This document shows positions 41,130-48,002 of a stretch of DNA of 48,002 nucleotides, piece by piece (position 1 is the first letter of the stretch; the number at the start of each line of letters is the position of its first letter). The notes beneath the pieces are model-generated. The model was not told the DNA's origin. It saw only the letters and a program-made list of their open reading frames with translations, and ran no database searches. Origin of the DNA: Anaerolineales bacterium (GTDB lineage: Bacteria > Chloroflexota > Anaerolineae > Anaerolineales > UBA11858); assembly GCA_024763275.1 (NCBI GenBank), contig JANTFT010000016.1, positions 1-48,002 on the forward strand. Direction: 5' to 3'. A program made the translations under genes and the position numbers.

Positions 41130-41180
41130 ATTATACTATCTTTTGCAAGTGTTGACTTGCAATAAAAACGGTGATATGAT
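41130..41180. promoter_or_regulatory. Divergent promoters with TetR-type operator
   Basis: Rightward: TTGACT (41152-41157), 17 nt, TATGAT (41175-41180). Leftward: TATAAT as complement of 41130-41135. TTGCAAGT (41143-41150) and ACTTGCAA (41155-41162) form a perfect palindrome with a 4-nt centre that overlaps the rightward -35 box, a likely operator for the TetR protein. Confidence 0.82.
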
Positions 41181-41218
41181 TTTCGCAAGTAATCACTAAC
41201 AAACAAGGATTTCGTTCG

Positions 41219-41887
41219 GTGTTTCCGGTTCTCATCCAAACCCTATTGCTGGCTTCTTCTGGGCTGCTCTCCGTCGGCTCGATCACCCTGGTGATTCTGT
41301 TGCTGCTTTCCGAGCGTGGCTGGCGCAGCGGCCTGGGCTATGCCCTCGGGTATGCCACCGCCTACAGCCTGATCGGGGCCGCCGCGGTGACGCTGGGGTA
41401 TCGCGCCACCCAAGCCAGCGGCGGGCAGCCCTCGCCCATCTTCCCAGTGGTGCTGCTGGCCCTGGGCGGTCTGCTGCTCTGGCTGGGCTTCCGCAACAGC
41501 CGCAAGCCGCCGGCCGATAACCCCGAACCGCCGCGCTTTTTCGCGCTCCTGGACGGTATCACCCCGCGCAAGGCTTTTGGTTTCGGCGCGCTGGTAAGCG
41601 TGCTAAACTTTAAGAACCTGGCGCTTTACCTGACGGCGCTCTCGGTAGTGATCCTCAGCGACCTGCCGCTGGCGCAGAAACTGACCATCGCCACCCTGGC
41701 CGCCCTGGTCTTCTCGCTTTCGGTGCTTATCCCGAGCGGCATCTACTTGTTGGCCCCGCACCGCGCCCGTCAGGTACTGGATGCCTTCAAGGGCTGGCTT
41801 CAACGTCACAGTCGAGCGATCGGCATCGGGGCACCATTGATTTTTGGGCTGCTGTTTGTATTGAAAGGTCTCGGTGATTTGTTGTAG
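41219..41887 (+). CDS. GAP/LysE-superfamily membrane exporter-like protein
   Basis: A 222-residue membrane protein with six hydrophobic segments, starting at GTG 41219. The central LDGITPRKAFGFGALVSVLNFKNLALYLTALSVVILSDLPLAQ fits the GAP (sulfolipid-1-addressing, LysE-related) family, in which an NxKNL motif is conserved. Such proteins are thought to move lipids or small molecules; the cargo is unknown. It lies behind a strong TetR-controlled promoter. Confidence 0.8.
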   Translation: MFPVLIQTLLLASSGLLSVGSITLVILLLLSERGWRSGLGYALGYATAYSLIGAAAVTLGYRATQASGGQPSPIFPVVLLALGGLLLWLGFRNSRKPPADNPEPPRFFALLDGITPRKAFGFGALVSVLNFKNLALYLTALSVVILSDLPLAQKLTIATLAALVFSLSVLIPSGIYLLAPHRARQVLDAFKGWLQRHSRAIGIGAPLIFGLLFVLKGLGDLL

Positions 41888-41960
41888 GTGTCATTACGAG
41901 CCCCAAGGGGCAAAGCAAACCCACCGGCCTTGCAGGAGACCGCCACGGGGCTGAGGCCCC
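41888..41960. repeat. Partial dispersed repeat
   Basis: TGTCATTACGAGCCCCAAGGG and GGGGCTGAGGCCCCTTGCAG form small palindromes related to the repeat blocks at 31984-32160 (CTCGCAATGACA in reverse). It fills the gap before the PEP-utilizing enzyme gene. Confidence 0.6.
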
Positions 41961-42014
41961 TTGCAGTATCAAGCCAGGATATTTTTTCAAAATTCCAAAC
42001 TCAAGGAACCCACA

Positions 42015-44900
42015 TTGACCAATTCCTCCCCTCTCGTCCTGCCCTTCTCTCAAATCCGCACCGCTGATCTGCCGCTGGTCGGCGGCAAAGGTGCCAATCT
42101 GGGCGAAATGACTTCCGCCGGCTTCCCAATCCCCCCTGGTTTCTGCCTGACGACCGCAGCATTCCGCCGCTTCGTGGACAGCTGCCCGCAGGCCGATGCG
42201 CTTTACACCGAACTCGACGCACTGACCGCGGAAGACCTGGACGCAGTCCGCGACGTGGGTGCGCGCCTGCGGACGGCCCTGCTGGAGACACCCATCCCTG
42301 CCGATCTGCGCGCCGCGGCGCTCGACTCCTGGCAGTCTGCCGGCAGCAACGCAGCCTATGCGGTACGCTCCTCCGCCACCGCCGAAGACCTGCCGGGCGC
42401 ATCCTTCGCCGGTCAGCAGGAGACCTATCTGAACATACGCGGCGCAGACTCCTTGCTTGACGCCGTCCGCCAATGCTGGGCCTCTCTCTTTACTGACCGC
42501 GCCATCCTCTACCGCATCCAGAACGGTTTTGAGCACCGCCAGGTGGCACTCTCGGTAGTAGTACAGCAGATGGTTTTCGCTAAAGAATCCGGTATCCTGT
42601 TCACCGCTGACCCGGTCACCGGGCACCGCCATACACTGACCATCGACGCCAGTTTCGGGCTGGGCGAAGCGCTGGTCGGCGGGTTGGTCACGCCCGACAC
42701 CTACCACGTGGACAAGCGAACCCGCATCATCCTCGACCGTCAAATAGCTGACAAAAAAATCGGCATCTTCCCAGAAGAAGGCGGCGGAACCCATCAAATA
42801 GCTTTGGACGAGTCTCAACGGAACCAAACTGTCCTCACCGACCAGCAAATTTTAGCGCTGGCAGACCTGGGGTCAAGAATCGAAGCACATTATGGTCAAC
42901 CTCAGGATATCGAGTGGGCTATCGCACCCGTGTCCTTAGGAGATGCCCGGTGGTCGAGCAGCGCCGAGCGCAGCGAAGGCGCGTATCGAGACCCCGGCGG
43001 CGCATGCTCCGAGCGAAGCGTGGGGGAAGCAATCTCTCCCTCGGAGCAGGAGATTGCTTCGTCGGGTTTACGCCCTCCTCGCAATGACATTTTTATCCTC
43101 CAATCCCGCCCGATTACCTCGCTCTACCCCATCGAAAATCTGGGCTCCCCCGACGGCACGCTCCACATCTTTTTCAGCATGGGACACCAGCAGGGCATGA
43201 CTCGGCCGATGGCCCCTCTCAGCTTATCGTCCTTCCCACTGTTGTTGCCGATTGGCCGCAACCCTGATGGCTTCACAACGCCCTACCTGCGTTTCAGCGG
43301 TGGACGGATGTATGTTGACCTGACACTCCTCCTGCACCATCCTCTGCTGCGACGGGTGGTCTTCGCCCTGTTAAGCCAATTCGACATACTCGCCCCGCAG
43401 ATGTTCCGTGCCTTGATGTCCCGTCCGGAATTTCGGGCCAGCCCCTCCGACCGCATCCGCCTGCACCCGGCGCACCTGCGCTTCTTCGCCGGGATACTGC
43501 GGCGTGTTTTCACCGACGTCTGGCGGCGTGACTTGACTGGCTTCACCGCTCGGACAAACGTCATGATCGACGACTTCATCGCCGATTTCCGCAGCCGGCT
43601 GCACGCCGTCCCGCCCGGCAAACCCCGGCTACAGGCTGTGCGCGAGAACCTCTCCCGACTGGCCCCCTTCTTCCTCAACTGGGTACCCGAAGCCGCCGCT
43701 GGCGTTGCCGCCACGCACATCCTGCCCCGCCTGGCGCAGCGCCACCTCACACCAGAAGAAACCGATGCCCTCACGCTGGGCATCCCCGGCAATGTGGTCA
43801 ACGAGATGAATCTGGCAATTCGCGACCTGGCCGACCTAGCCCGCCAGTCCCCAGCGCTGGTGGCGCACTTCGAACATCTCAGCGACAAGGGGCATGCCTG
43901 GCTATCCGCCGCGGTGGAACTGCCCGGCAGCGCCCCCTTCCTGGACGCCTGGTACCGCTTCCTGGAAAAGTACGGCGCCCGCGGTCCATCGGAAATAGAC
44001 ATTGCCGCCCCGCGCTGGCACGAAGATCCACTGCCCCTGCTGCGCGTGATTGCCGGAAATCTGCAGGGCGACGCTGACCGGTACCGGACGCAATGGGAAA
44101 CCTCCGTCAGGGAGCGGGAAGCCAGCTTCGAGAAACTGCTGCGAACGGCAGGCCGCGGTCCGCTCGATCGGCTGCAGGTGCGGCTCTCCCGCCGGCTGTA
44201 CCACGTGGTCACTGAAGTTGGTGGCATGCGCGAGCATCACAAGCTCGCGGCCATTCAAGCGTTGTGGGAAGTCAAACAGGTGCTCTACCCCTGCAGGCTA
44301 GACATTCCAGTCCAGTCAGTTGGCGAGTTGGAAAACCTGTCCTCCGGAGAAACGGTGGCCGAACTACTGGTCAGGGCGGGCAAACTGGAACGCGCCTCAG
44401 ACATCTGGTTCCTGGAATGGCGTGACCTGTTCGCCATCTGGGACGATGACGCCACCGACTGGCGCGCGCTGGTCGCCCGCCGCCGCGCCGACCAGGAGCA
44501 CTACCGCAGACTGAGGCCACCAATTATCATCAGCAGTGATGGCGAGACACCGGCGGTGGGCTATACCCTGAAGGACATGCCACCTGGCGGACTGGTCGGC
44601 AACCCGATCTCATCGGGCGTGGTGGAAGGTGTGGCTCACGTGGTGCGCGACCCGCAGCGCGAGCAGTTGCAGCCCGGCGAAATCCTGGTGGCCGAATTCA
44701 CCGACCCCGGCTGGACGCCTCTCTTCATCAACGCCGCTGGCCTGGTGCTGGAAGTCGGCGGGGCGCTGACCCACGGTGCTGTGATAGCGCGCGAATATGG
44801 TATCCCGGCGGTGGTCGGCGTCCGCAGCGCGACTACAAAAATCCGTACAGGCCAGCGCCTGCGCGTGGACGGTCACCGCGGGGTGGTGGAGATCCTTTAA
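42015..44900 (+). CDS. PEP-utilizing/rifampicin-phosphotransferase-like enzyme
   Basis: About 961 residues from the TTG at 42015, which has AAGGAA 7 nt before it; the ATG at 41961 lies in a repeat. N-terminal ATP-grasp PPDK domain (LPLVGGKGANLGEMTSAGFPIPPGFCLTT, AVRSSATAEDLPGASFAGQQETYLN, ESGILFTADPVTGHRH, LQSRPIT). A middle region with FSMGHQQGMTRPMAPLSLS resembles rifampicin phosphotransferase. The C-terminal phosphohistidine domain has GGALTHGAVIAREYGIPAVVGV with the catalytic His. It uses ATP to phosphorylate a substrate. About 50 residues after QPQDIEWAIAP are encoded by an inserted dispersed repeat, in frame. Confidence 0.87.
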   Translation: MTNSSPLVLPFSQIRTADLPLVGGKGANLGEMTSAGFPIPPGFCLTTAAFRRFVDSCPQADALYTELDALTAEDLDAVRDVGARLRTALLETPIPADLRAAALDSWQSAGSNAAYAVRSSATAEDLPGASFAGQQETYLNIRGADSLLDAVRQCWASLFTDRAILYRIQNGFEHRQVALSVVVQQMVFAKESGILFTADPVTGHRHTLTIDASFGLGEALVGGLVTPDTYHVDKRTRIILDRQIADKKIGIFPEEGGGTHQIALDESQRNQTVLTDQQILALADLGSRIEAHYGQPQDIEWAIAPVSLGDARWSSSAERSEGAYRDPGGACSERSVGEAISPSEQEIASSGLRPPRNDIFILQSRPITSLYPIENLGSPDGTLHIFFSMGHQQGMTRPMAPLSLSSFPLLLPIGRNPDGFTTPYLRFSGGRMYVDLTLLLHHPLLRRVVFALLSQFDILAPQMFRALMSRPEFRASPSDRIRLHPAHLRFFAGILRRVFTDVWRRDLTGFTARTNVMIDDFIADFRSRLHAVPPGKPRLQAVRENLSRLAPFFLNWVPEAAAGVAATHILPRLAQRHLTPEETDALTLGIPGNVVNEMNLAIRDLADLARQSPALVAHFEHLSDKGHAWLSAAVELPGSAPFLDAWYRFLEKYGARGPSEIDIAAPRWHEDPLPLLRVIAGNLQGDADRYRTQWETSVREREASFEKLLRTAGRGPLDRLQVRLSRRLYHVVTEVGGMREHHKLAAIQALWEVKQVLYPCRLDIPVQSVGELENLSSGETVAELLVRAGKLERASDIWFLEWRDLFAIWDDDATDWRALVARRRADQEHYRRLRPPIIISSDGETPAVGYTLKDMPPGGLVGNPISSGVVEGVAHVVRDPQREQLQPGEILVAEFTDPGWTPLFINAAGLVLEVGGALTHGAVIAREYGIPAVVGVRSATTKIRTGQRLRVDGHRGVVEIL
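42945..43090 (+). repeat. Dispersed repeat inserted in frame in the PEP-utilizing enzyme gene
   Basis: The segment holds GGTGGTCGAGCAGCGCCGAG, GCGTATCGAGACC, then GGAGATTGCTTCG (43049-43061) and CTCGCAATGACAT (43078-43090), the last two identical to blocks at 32031 and 32055. It encodes about 50 residues between IEWAIAP and FILQSRPIT that the family lacks. Confidence 0.85.
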
Positions 44901-45020
44901 GCAGGGCATCCTTGCTCTCCGAGCAGCCAGGTAGGGGTATCTGGTATACCGCAATTCAGCTAATCACATAGCGGCAGTACAAACAGGTACTCTGGCCGGC
45001 AATATTATATAACAGCGTAA
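44901..45020. other. Spacer between the PEP-utilizing enzyme gene and the second array segment
   Basis: I see no gene here, and no clear terminator. GGTATCTGGTATACC is a small palindromic stretch. This is the left border of the resumed cassette array. Confidence 0.5.
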
Positions 45021-45145
45021 GCCTAACCATATATCCACTCGACCTACCGTCGGCGGCAGGCAAGCTGCGCAATAATTGCCTGCTGTGGTGGTTGAAGTTT
45101 GTCGGATTACCAGAGACACCGGGCAGGTGAGCTCATCCGTTATAA
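45021..45145 (+). other. attC site at left end of second array segment
   Basis: R'' GCCTAAC (45021-45027), internal arms with CGACCTACCGTCGGCGG, right arm GGCAGGTGAGCTCATCC, and R' GTTATAA (45139-45145). The R' box also creates a TATAAT at 45141. Confidence 0.87.
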
Positions 45146-45201
45146 TGGCGTTTGACAAGCTGCTTTCCAAAAAATCCTGAGTATTGCGACTGGGAGAGGA
45201 A

Positions 45202-45804
45202 ATGACGATTTCTGAATACTACAAATGGTTGAAGCGAGAATGGGCTAAAACTGGTTTCATTCTTTCAATTTTTCTTTTAGTCTGCCTTCTTGTGTTTGGG
45301 CGCAGATATGATTTCGTTGTTTTCGTCATTCTCTTACAAACACCACTCTATATGCTACATCAGACTGAAGAGTATGTTTTTCCGGGAGGTTTTAGAGCGT
45401 ATTTCAACACACAAATTTTCAAGCTGGATAGAGATGATGGTCCTATAGATCAAAACTTCGTTTTCTTTGTTAATGTAATTTTGATTTGGATCATTTTGCC
45501 GCTTTTTGGCTTGCTGTCCATAATTGACTACGAATATGGTTTATGGATTCCGTATTTTTCATTCTTTGCTGGAATAGCTCATATTCTATTGGCAATCAGA
45601 GCCGGGAAATTATATAACCCGGGAATGGTCGTGAGTCTGTTCATAAATATCCCTGTAGGTTTATGGTCAATTCTTTTCCTGATTAATCAGGGTATTTTGG
45701 ACAACTTCTTTTTAAATTTCTCATTTGCAATAGGATTAGCAGTAAACGCTTTTCTTCCAATAATGGGAGTAATTTTGCTTAGAAGCTATCAAAGAAGCAG
45801 ATAA
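45202..45804 (+). CDS. Cassette 8: HXXEE domain membrane protein
   Basis: A 200-residue protein from ATG 45202 after GGGAGAGGAA. The motif HQTEEYVFPGGF (about residues 54-65) is the HXXEE signature; it is found in integral membrane proteins of unknown function. Five or six hydrophobic segments are visible (FILSIFLLVCLLVFG, FVFFVNVILIWIILPLFGLL and others). It is strongly A+T-rich. It is the first cassette after the array resumes. Confidence 0.82.
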   Translation: MTISEYYKWLKREWAKTGFILSIFLLVCLLVFGRRYDFVVFVILLQTPLYMLHQTEEYVFPGGFRAYFNTQIFKLDRDDGPIDQNFVFFVNVILIWIILPLFGLLSIIDYEYGLWIPYFSFFAGIAHILLAIRAGKLYNPGMVVSLFINIPVGLWSILFLINQGILDNFFLNFSFAIGLAVNAFLPIMGVILLRSYQRSR

Positions 45805-45940
45805 CGTCAACATGCGCCAACTACAAATCCGCTGCAGCCGACTCCGCGGGCGGCGCGATTTGAAATCGATGGTCCGTGAGGAAGAATGATGAAAAGCAAT
45901 CGGAGTGCCGAGCGGGGCGGCTTTCGCCCACATTGAGCGG
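45801..45940 (+). other. attC-like site, poorly conserved
   Basis: GATAACG at 45800-45806, arm CCGCTGCAGCCGACTCCG (45829-45846) and partly complementary CGGAGTGCCGAGCGG (45901-45915) look like attC arms. The expected GTTRRRY is not found near 45930, so the site is divergent or inactive. Confidence 0.5.
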
Positions 45941-45987
45941 CCATTTATCTTCTTTATTTATTGGCTACTGCTAAAAAATTTTGAATA

Positions 45988-46032
45988 ATTTGTACAAATA
46001 TTCGTACTTACTCTGTTAATATTATTTGTACA
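45988..46032 (+). promoter_or_regulatory. Palindromic operator-like boxes before RelBE
   Basis: ATTTGTACAAAT (45988-45999) is a perfect 12-bp palindrome, and ATTTGTACA recurs at 46024-46032. The spacing suits autorepression by the antitoxin-toxin pair. A clear -35/-10 pair is not assigned. Confidence 0.6.
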
Positions 46033-46047
46033 CCTTGAGGAATTGCC

Positions 46048-46308
46048 ATGTTCAAAACTGCAACTGTTACAGAACTCAGATTAAACCTATCTTCATACAT
46101 TTCAAAACTCGGAGAGGGTCCCCTCCTGGTGCTTTCTCACAGTAAACCAAAAGCCATGTTGATTTAACCGGAGCTGTTCGACAATCTTCTTGAAAGGGTT
46201 GAGCTGCCGGAAGATCTCTTGGATGGACGCCAGGTGATAACTGAGTACCTTGAAGATCCTGATGTGGCAGTAGACGCTGAAGAGGTGTTTGAACGGATCG
46301 GTCAATGA
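46048..46308 (+). pseudogene. Cassette 9: RelB/Phd-type antitoxin with internal TAA
   Basis: From ATG 46048 (preceded by TTGAGGAATT) the frame reads MFKTATVTELRLNLSSYISKLGEGPLLVLSHSKPKAMLI, then TAA at 46165-46167, then PELFDNLLERVELPEDLLDGRQVITEY to TGA 46306. The whole is 86 codons and matches a Phd/YefM-like antitoxin. The TAA replaces a residue, usually Ser or another polar one, in KAMLISPE. TAA is not a selenocysteine codon, so this is a nonsense mutation or a read error. The DNA-binding half (39 residues) may still be made; the toxin-wrapping half is cut off. The stop overlaps the toxin start. Confidence 0.86.
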
Positions 46309-46616
46309 CTTCAACTCATGCCCTGAAACTCCATCGCAACGCAGAAAAACAACTGCAGAGAATTCCAAAGAAACACCAGGAGCGCGTGATTAACACCATG
46401 CGCTCTCTTCGTGAAGATCCAAGACCACCAGGCTGCACTAAATTGGATGATGTTCTATATCGAGTTAGACAGGGCCAATACCGCATCATTTATGCTGTAT
46501 TTTATAATCATGTTGTAGTCGTCATCTGCAAAGTTGTTAGAAAGCCTGAAGATATTTACAAGAATTTACCCACATTATTAGCTCGAGCAGAGAATGTTCT
46601 GGGCAACAACCCCTAG
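46305..46616 (+). CDS. Cassette 9: RelE/ParE-family toxin
   Basis: A 103-residue toxin: LKLHRNAEKQLQRIPKKHQERVINTMRSLREDPRPPGCTKLDDVLYRVRQGQYRIIYAVFYNHVVVVICKVVRKPEDIYKNL. The basic YRVRQGQYRIIYAV core is typical of RelE-type ribosome-dependent mRNA interferases. The frame is intact even though the antitoxin is interrupted, so either the toxin is tolerated or the antitoxin halves still work. It ends 8 nt before the next attC. Confidence 0.9.
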   Translation: MTSTHALKLHRNAEKQLQRIPKKHQERVINTMRSLREDPRPPGCTKLDDVLYRVRQGQYRIIYAVFYNHVVVVICKVVRKPEDIYKNLPTLLARAENVLGNNP

Positions 46617-46624
46617 AAGTTTCA

Positions 46625-46773
46625 GTATACCCCCGCTCCACCCGGACCGGGGCCTTCGGCCCAGTAAGTAGTAGTTTTGTAAGCAGTAAACAGACTAAGT
46701 TCTAGAAGAAACATATGCATTATGCTATGCTCAACTGCTTTCCGGCCCGGGCGAATGGGCTCATTCGTTAGAA
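46625..46773 (+). other. attC site after RelBE
   Basis: R' GTTAGAA (46767-46773) and arm GGCCCGGGCGAATGGGCTCATTC are good; the left arm CCCCGCTCCACCCGGACCGG is good; R'' is weak (GTATACC at 46625 instead of RYYYAAC). Confidence 0.78.
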
Positions 46774-46818
46774 GGCCTGAGGCCTATTAAAGTATATAAT
46801 TATCCATGAGGGAGATTT

Positions 46819-47751
46819 ATGCTAACCATCTATAAGAGCAGTGAAACAGGCCTTACACCGTCTCAGGCAATTTCGCCTGGAACGTGGGTCAACATGATCG
46901 ATCCTGATGTTACCGAAATAGCACAAATCTCCGATACGCTGGGAGTTCCCGAAGAATTCTTGCAAGCTCCCTTAGATATCGACGAGAGAGCTAGGACCGA
47001 CAGGGAAGAGAAAACGGTCTTAATGCTTCTGCGCATCCCCGTCTTTAGAGGAAGATCTGAGGATGTGCCTTATTCAACCATTCCATTGGGAATTATTATC
47101 ACCAATGAAATAATCATTACTATTTGCAGGGAAGAGCATGAGATTCTCCAAGACTTCATTGATGGGAAAGTTGCGGATTTCTCGACTAAGAAGAGGAATC
47201 TGTTTATCCTGCGGGCATTTCTTAATATCGCCAATCATTATCTCGGGTATCTCCGTGACATCAATCGTGAAATTGATTCATTAGAGGATCGGCTACAGCT
47301 GTCTATGAGAAATGAGGAGTTATTGGAGCTTCTGAAATTCCAGAAAAGTCTCGTTTACTTCACCACTGCTTTGAAATCGAATGAATTAATAATGGAGCGG
47401 TTACAGAGAAGCGGCTTGTTTCAGAACTTCCCGGAGGATGCGGATCTATTGGATGATGTCTTAACAGAGAATCGCCAGGCGATTGAGATGGTCGGGATTT
47501 CCAATGACATTCTCGGTCAAATGATGGATACCTTTGCATCAATCATTTCCAATAATCTGAACGTGGTCATGAAATTTCTCACGTCGGTCACTATTATTCT
47601 AATGCTTCCAACCCTGATTGCGAGTTTTTATGGGATGAACATTGCCTTACCCTTGCAGAGCTCACCTTATGCCTTTCTGCTTACTGTGGCTATCTCTTTA
47701 GTATTGTCCTTCGGAGCCGTACTCTTATTCCTTAAGAAAGATTGGTTTTAG
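46819..47751 (+). CDS. Cassette 10: CorA-type magnesium/divalent cation transporter
   Basis: A 310-residue CorA family protein. The N-terminal cytoplasmic part (about 1-240) includes the long helix LGYLRDINREIDSLEDRLQLS; two C-terminal membrane segments follow. The pore signature YGMN is present (LIASFYGMNIALPL). It forms a pentameric ion channel for Mg2+ or similar ions. The gene is A+T-rich with GAGGGAG before the ATG, and is complete. Confidence 0.93.
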   Translation: MLTIYKSSETGLTPSQAISPGTWVNMIDPDVTEIAQISDTLGVPEEFLQAPLDIDERARTDREEKTVLMLLRIPVFRGRSEDVPYSTIPLGIIITNEIIITICREEHEILQDFIDGKVADFSTKKRNLFILRAFLNIANHYLGYLRDINREIDSLEDRLQLSMRNEELLELLKFQKSLVYFTTALKSNELIMERLQRSGLFQNFPEDADLLDDVLTENRQAIEMVGISNDILGQMMDTFASIISNNLNVVMKFLTSVTIILMLPTLIASFYGMNIALPLQSSPYAFLLTVAISLVLSFGAVLLFLKKDWF

Positions 47752-47768
47752 ATCGCACAACTTTTATG

Positions 47769-47948
47769 ATACAACCTGGCTGCCCAGCAACTCGCCAGGG
47801 CAGACTGGGGTCGCCTTCGGCGCAGTAGGTCATTAATCAGTGTGCAGTCAACAGTTTTGGTGTGAATATCCAGGCTATATTCCCTGAACCAAAGTCTGAA
47901 TCTAGATTACTTAACACTGATCCAGGTGGGTGAGCTCTTCCGCTAGAC
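47769..47948 (+). other. attC site after corA
   Basis: R'' ATACAAC (47769-47775), arm CTGGCTGCCCAGC, right arm GGTGGGTGAGCTCTTCC, and R' GCTAGAC (47942-47948) where GTTAGAC is expected. It is long (180 nt), and includes a CGCCTTCGGCGCAG hairpin. Confidence 0.72.
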
Positions 47949-47976
47949 AGCAGAATCTGGCTCAAAGGAGAGTTAA

Positions 47977-48002
47977 ATGGAAAAGGGCACCTTGATATGT
48001 CT
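47977..48002 (+). CDS. Cassette 11: start of a gene cut by the window edge
   Basis: ATG 47977 follows AAAGGAGAG by 6 nt and lies 29 nt after the attC crossover, the layout of all cassette genes here. Only MEKGTLIC can be read, so no product can be named. Confidence 0.6.

Larger units (their letters stand above)
45021..48002 (+). mobile_element. Integron cassette array, second segment
   Basis: From 45021 to the window end the same attC family returns (GGCAGGTGAGCTCATCCGTTA, GGGCTCATTCGTTAGA, GGTGAGCTCTTCCGCTAGA), with all genes rightward and A+T-rich: HXXEE protein, RelBE with broken antitoxin, CorA, and a gene start at 47977. No second integrase is visible. It is most simply the continuation of the first segment. 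Confidence 0.85.

Noticed and set aside
41961-42014. ATG start of the PEP-utilizing enzyme in the upstream repeat
   Set aside because: No ribosome-binding site; TTG 42015 has AAGGAA and matches the family N-terminus.
46165-46167. Antitoxin stop codon as a recoded codon like that of the selenoprotein
   Set aside because: It is TAA, which is not read as selenocysteine, and no Cys position is expected there.
1-48002. CRISPR array, tRNA or rRNA genes
   Set aside because: I found no evenly spaced short repeats with unique spacers, and no cloverleaf or rRNA-like stretches; the only regular repeats are the attC sites and the dispersed palindromes.

Overview
The window looks like chromosomal DNA from a Gram-positive-type or monoderm, G+C-rich environmental bacterium, most likely a member of the Chloroflexota (Anaerolineae-like). 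This placement is inferred from the style of the gene set (LysM/M23 lipoproteins in tandem, DUF2089/SHOCT-like operon, sqr-DUF1641-tusE-dsrE cluster, gatCA, large PAS/GAF signalling proteins, dispersed GGAGATTGCTTCG/CTCGCAATGACAT repeats) and has not been checked by any search.

Left part (1-21452), ordinary chromosome: three tandem LysM/M23 lipoprotein paralogues (the first cut by the window edge); an operon of two small paralogous proteins, a DUF2089 zinc-ribbon protein and three proteins sharing a short SHOCT-like helical domain; pspC; an XRE-cupin regulator; a leftward sulfide:quinone reductase operon; a holin-like membrane protein; a VIT/VWA surface protein; two membrane proteins of the ICMT/PEMT type; HAD, PfkB, gatA and gatC in one leftward operon; and glmS.

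Middle part (21605-29720), a complete mobile-integron-like platform: a leftward integron integrase (intI) with its own promoter, an attI region carrying repeated GGGATAA/TTATCCC boxes, then seven rightward cassettes separated by attC sites that share the right-end consensus GCGCCAGGTGAGCTCATCCG|TTAG. Cassette cargo: an ICMT-like methyltransferase, two HigBA toxin-antitoxin pairs each with its own promoter and operator, a five-haem cytochrome lipoprotein, two unknown membrane proteins, and an OmdA-like plus RidA pair. The cassettes are visibly A+T-richer than the flanks.

Right part: the array stops in the left half of an attC fused to a truncated DUF1295 gene. About 15.3 kb of non-cassette DNA follows (29723-45020): a CPBP-like membrane protein, a pyrimidine-dimer glycosylase-type protein, an SDR, a peroxiredoxin-like protein with an in-frame TGA at its catalytic Cys position followed by a SECIS-like hairpin (probable selenoprotein), a four-gene signalling operon (SBP-PAS sensor, hybrid-type PAS/GAF histidine kinase, response regulator, REC-REC-PAS-GAF-GAF-HD-GYP), a decayed SDR with its TetR regulator, a GAP/LysE-type exporter, and a rifampicin-phosphotransferase-like enzyme carrying an in-frame insertion of a dispersed repeat. 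From 45021 the same attC family resumes with at least three more cassettes (HXXEE protein; a RelBE pair whose antitoxin has a nonsense codon; CorA) and the beginning of a fourth at the window edge. The simplest reading is one chromosomal integron array split by, or assembled next to, 15 kb of ordinary chromosome.
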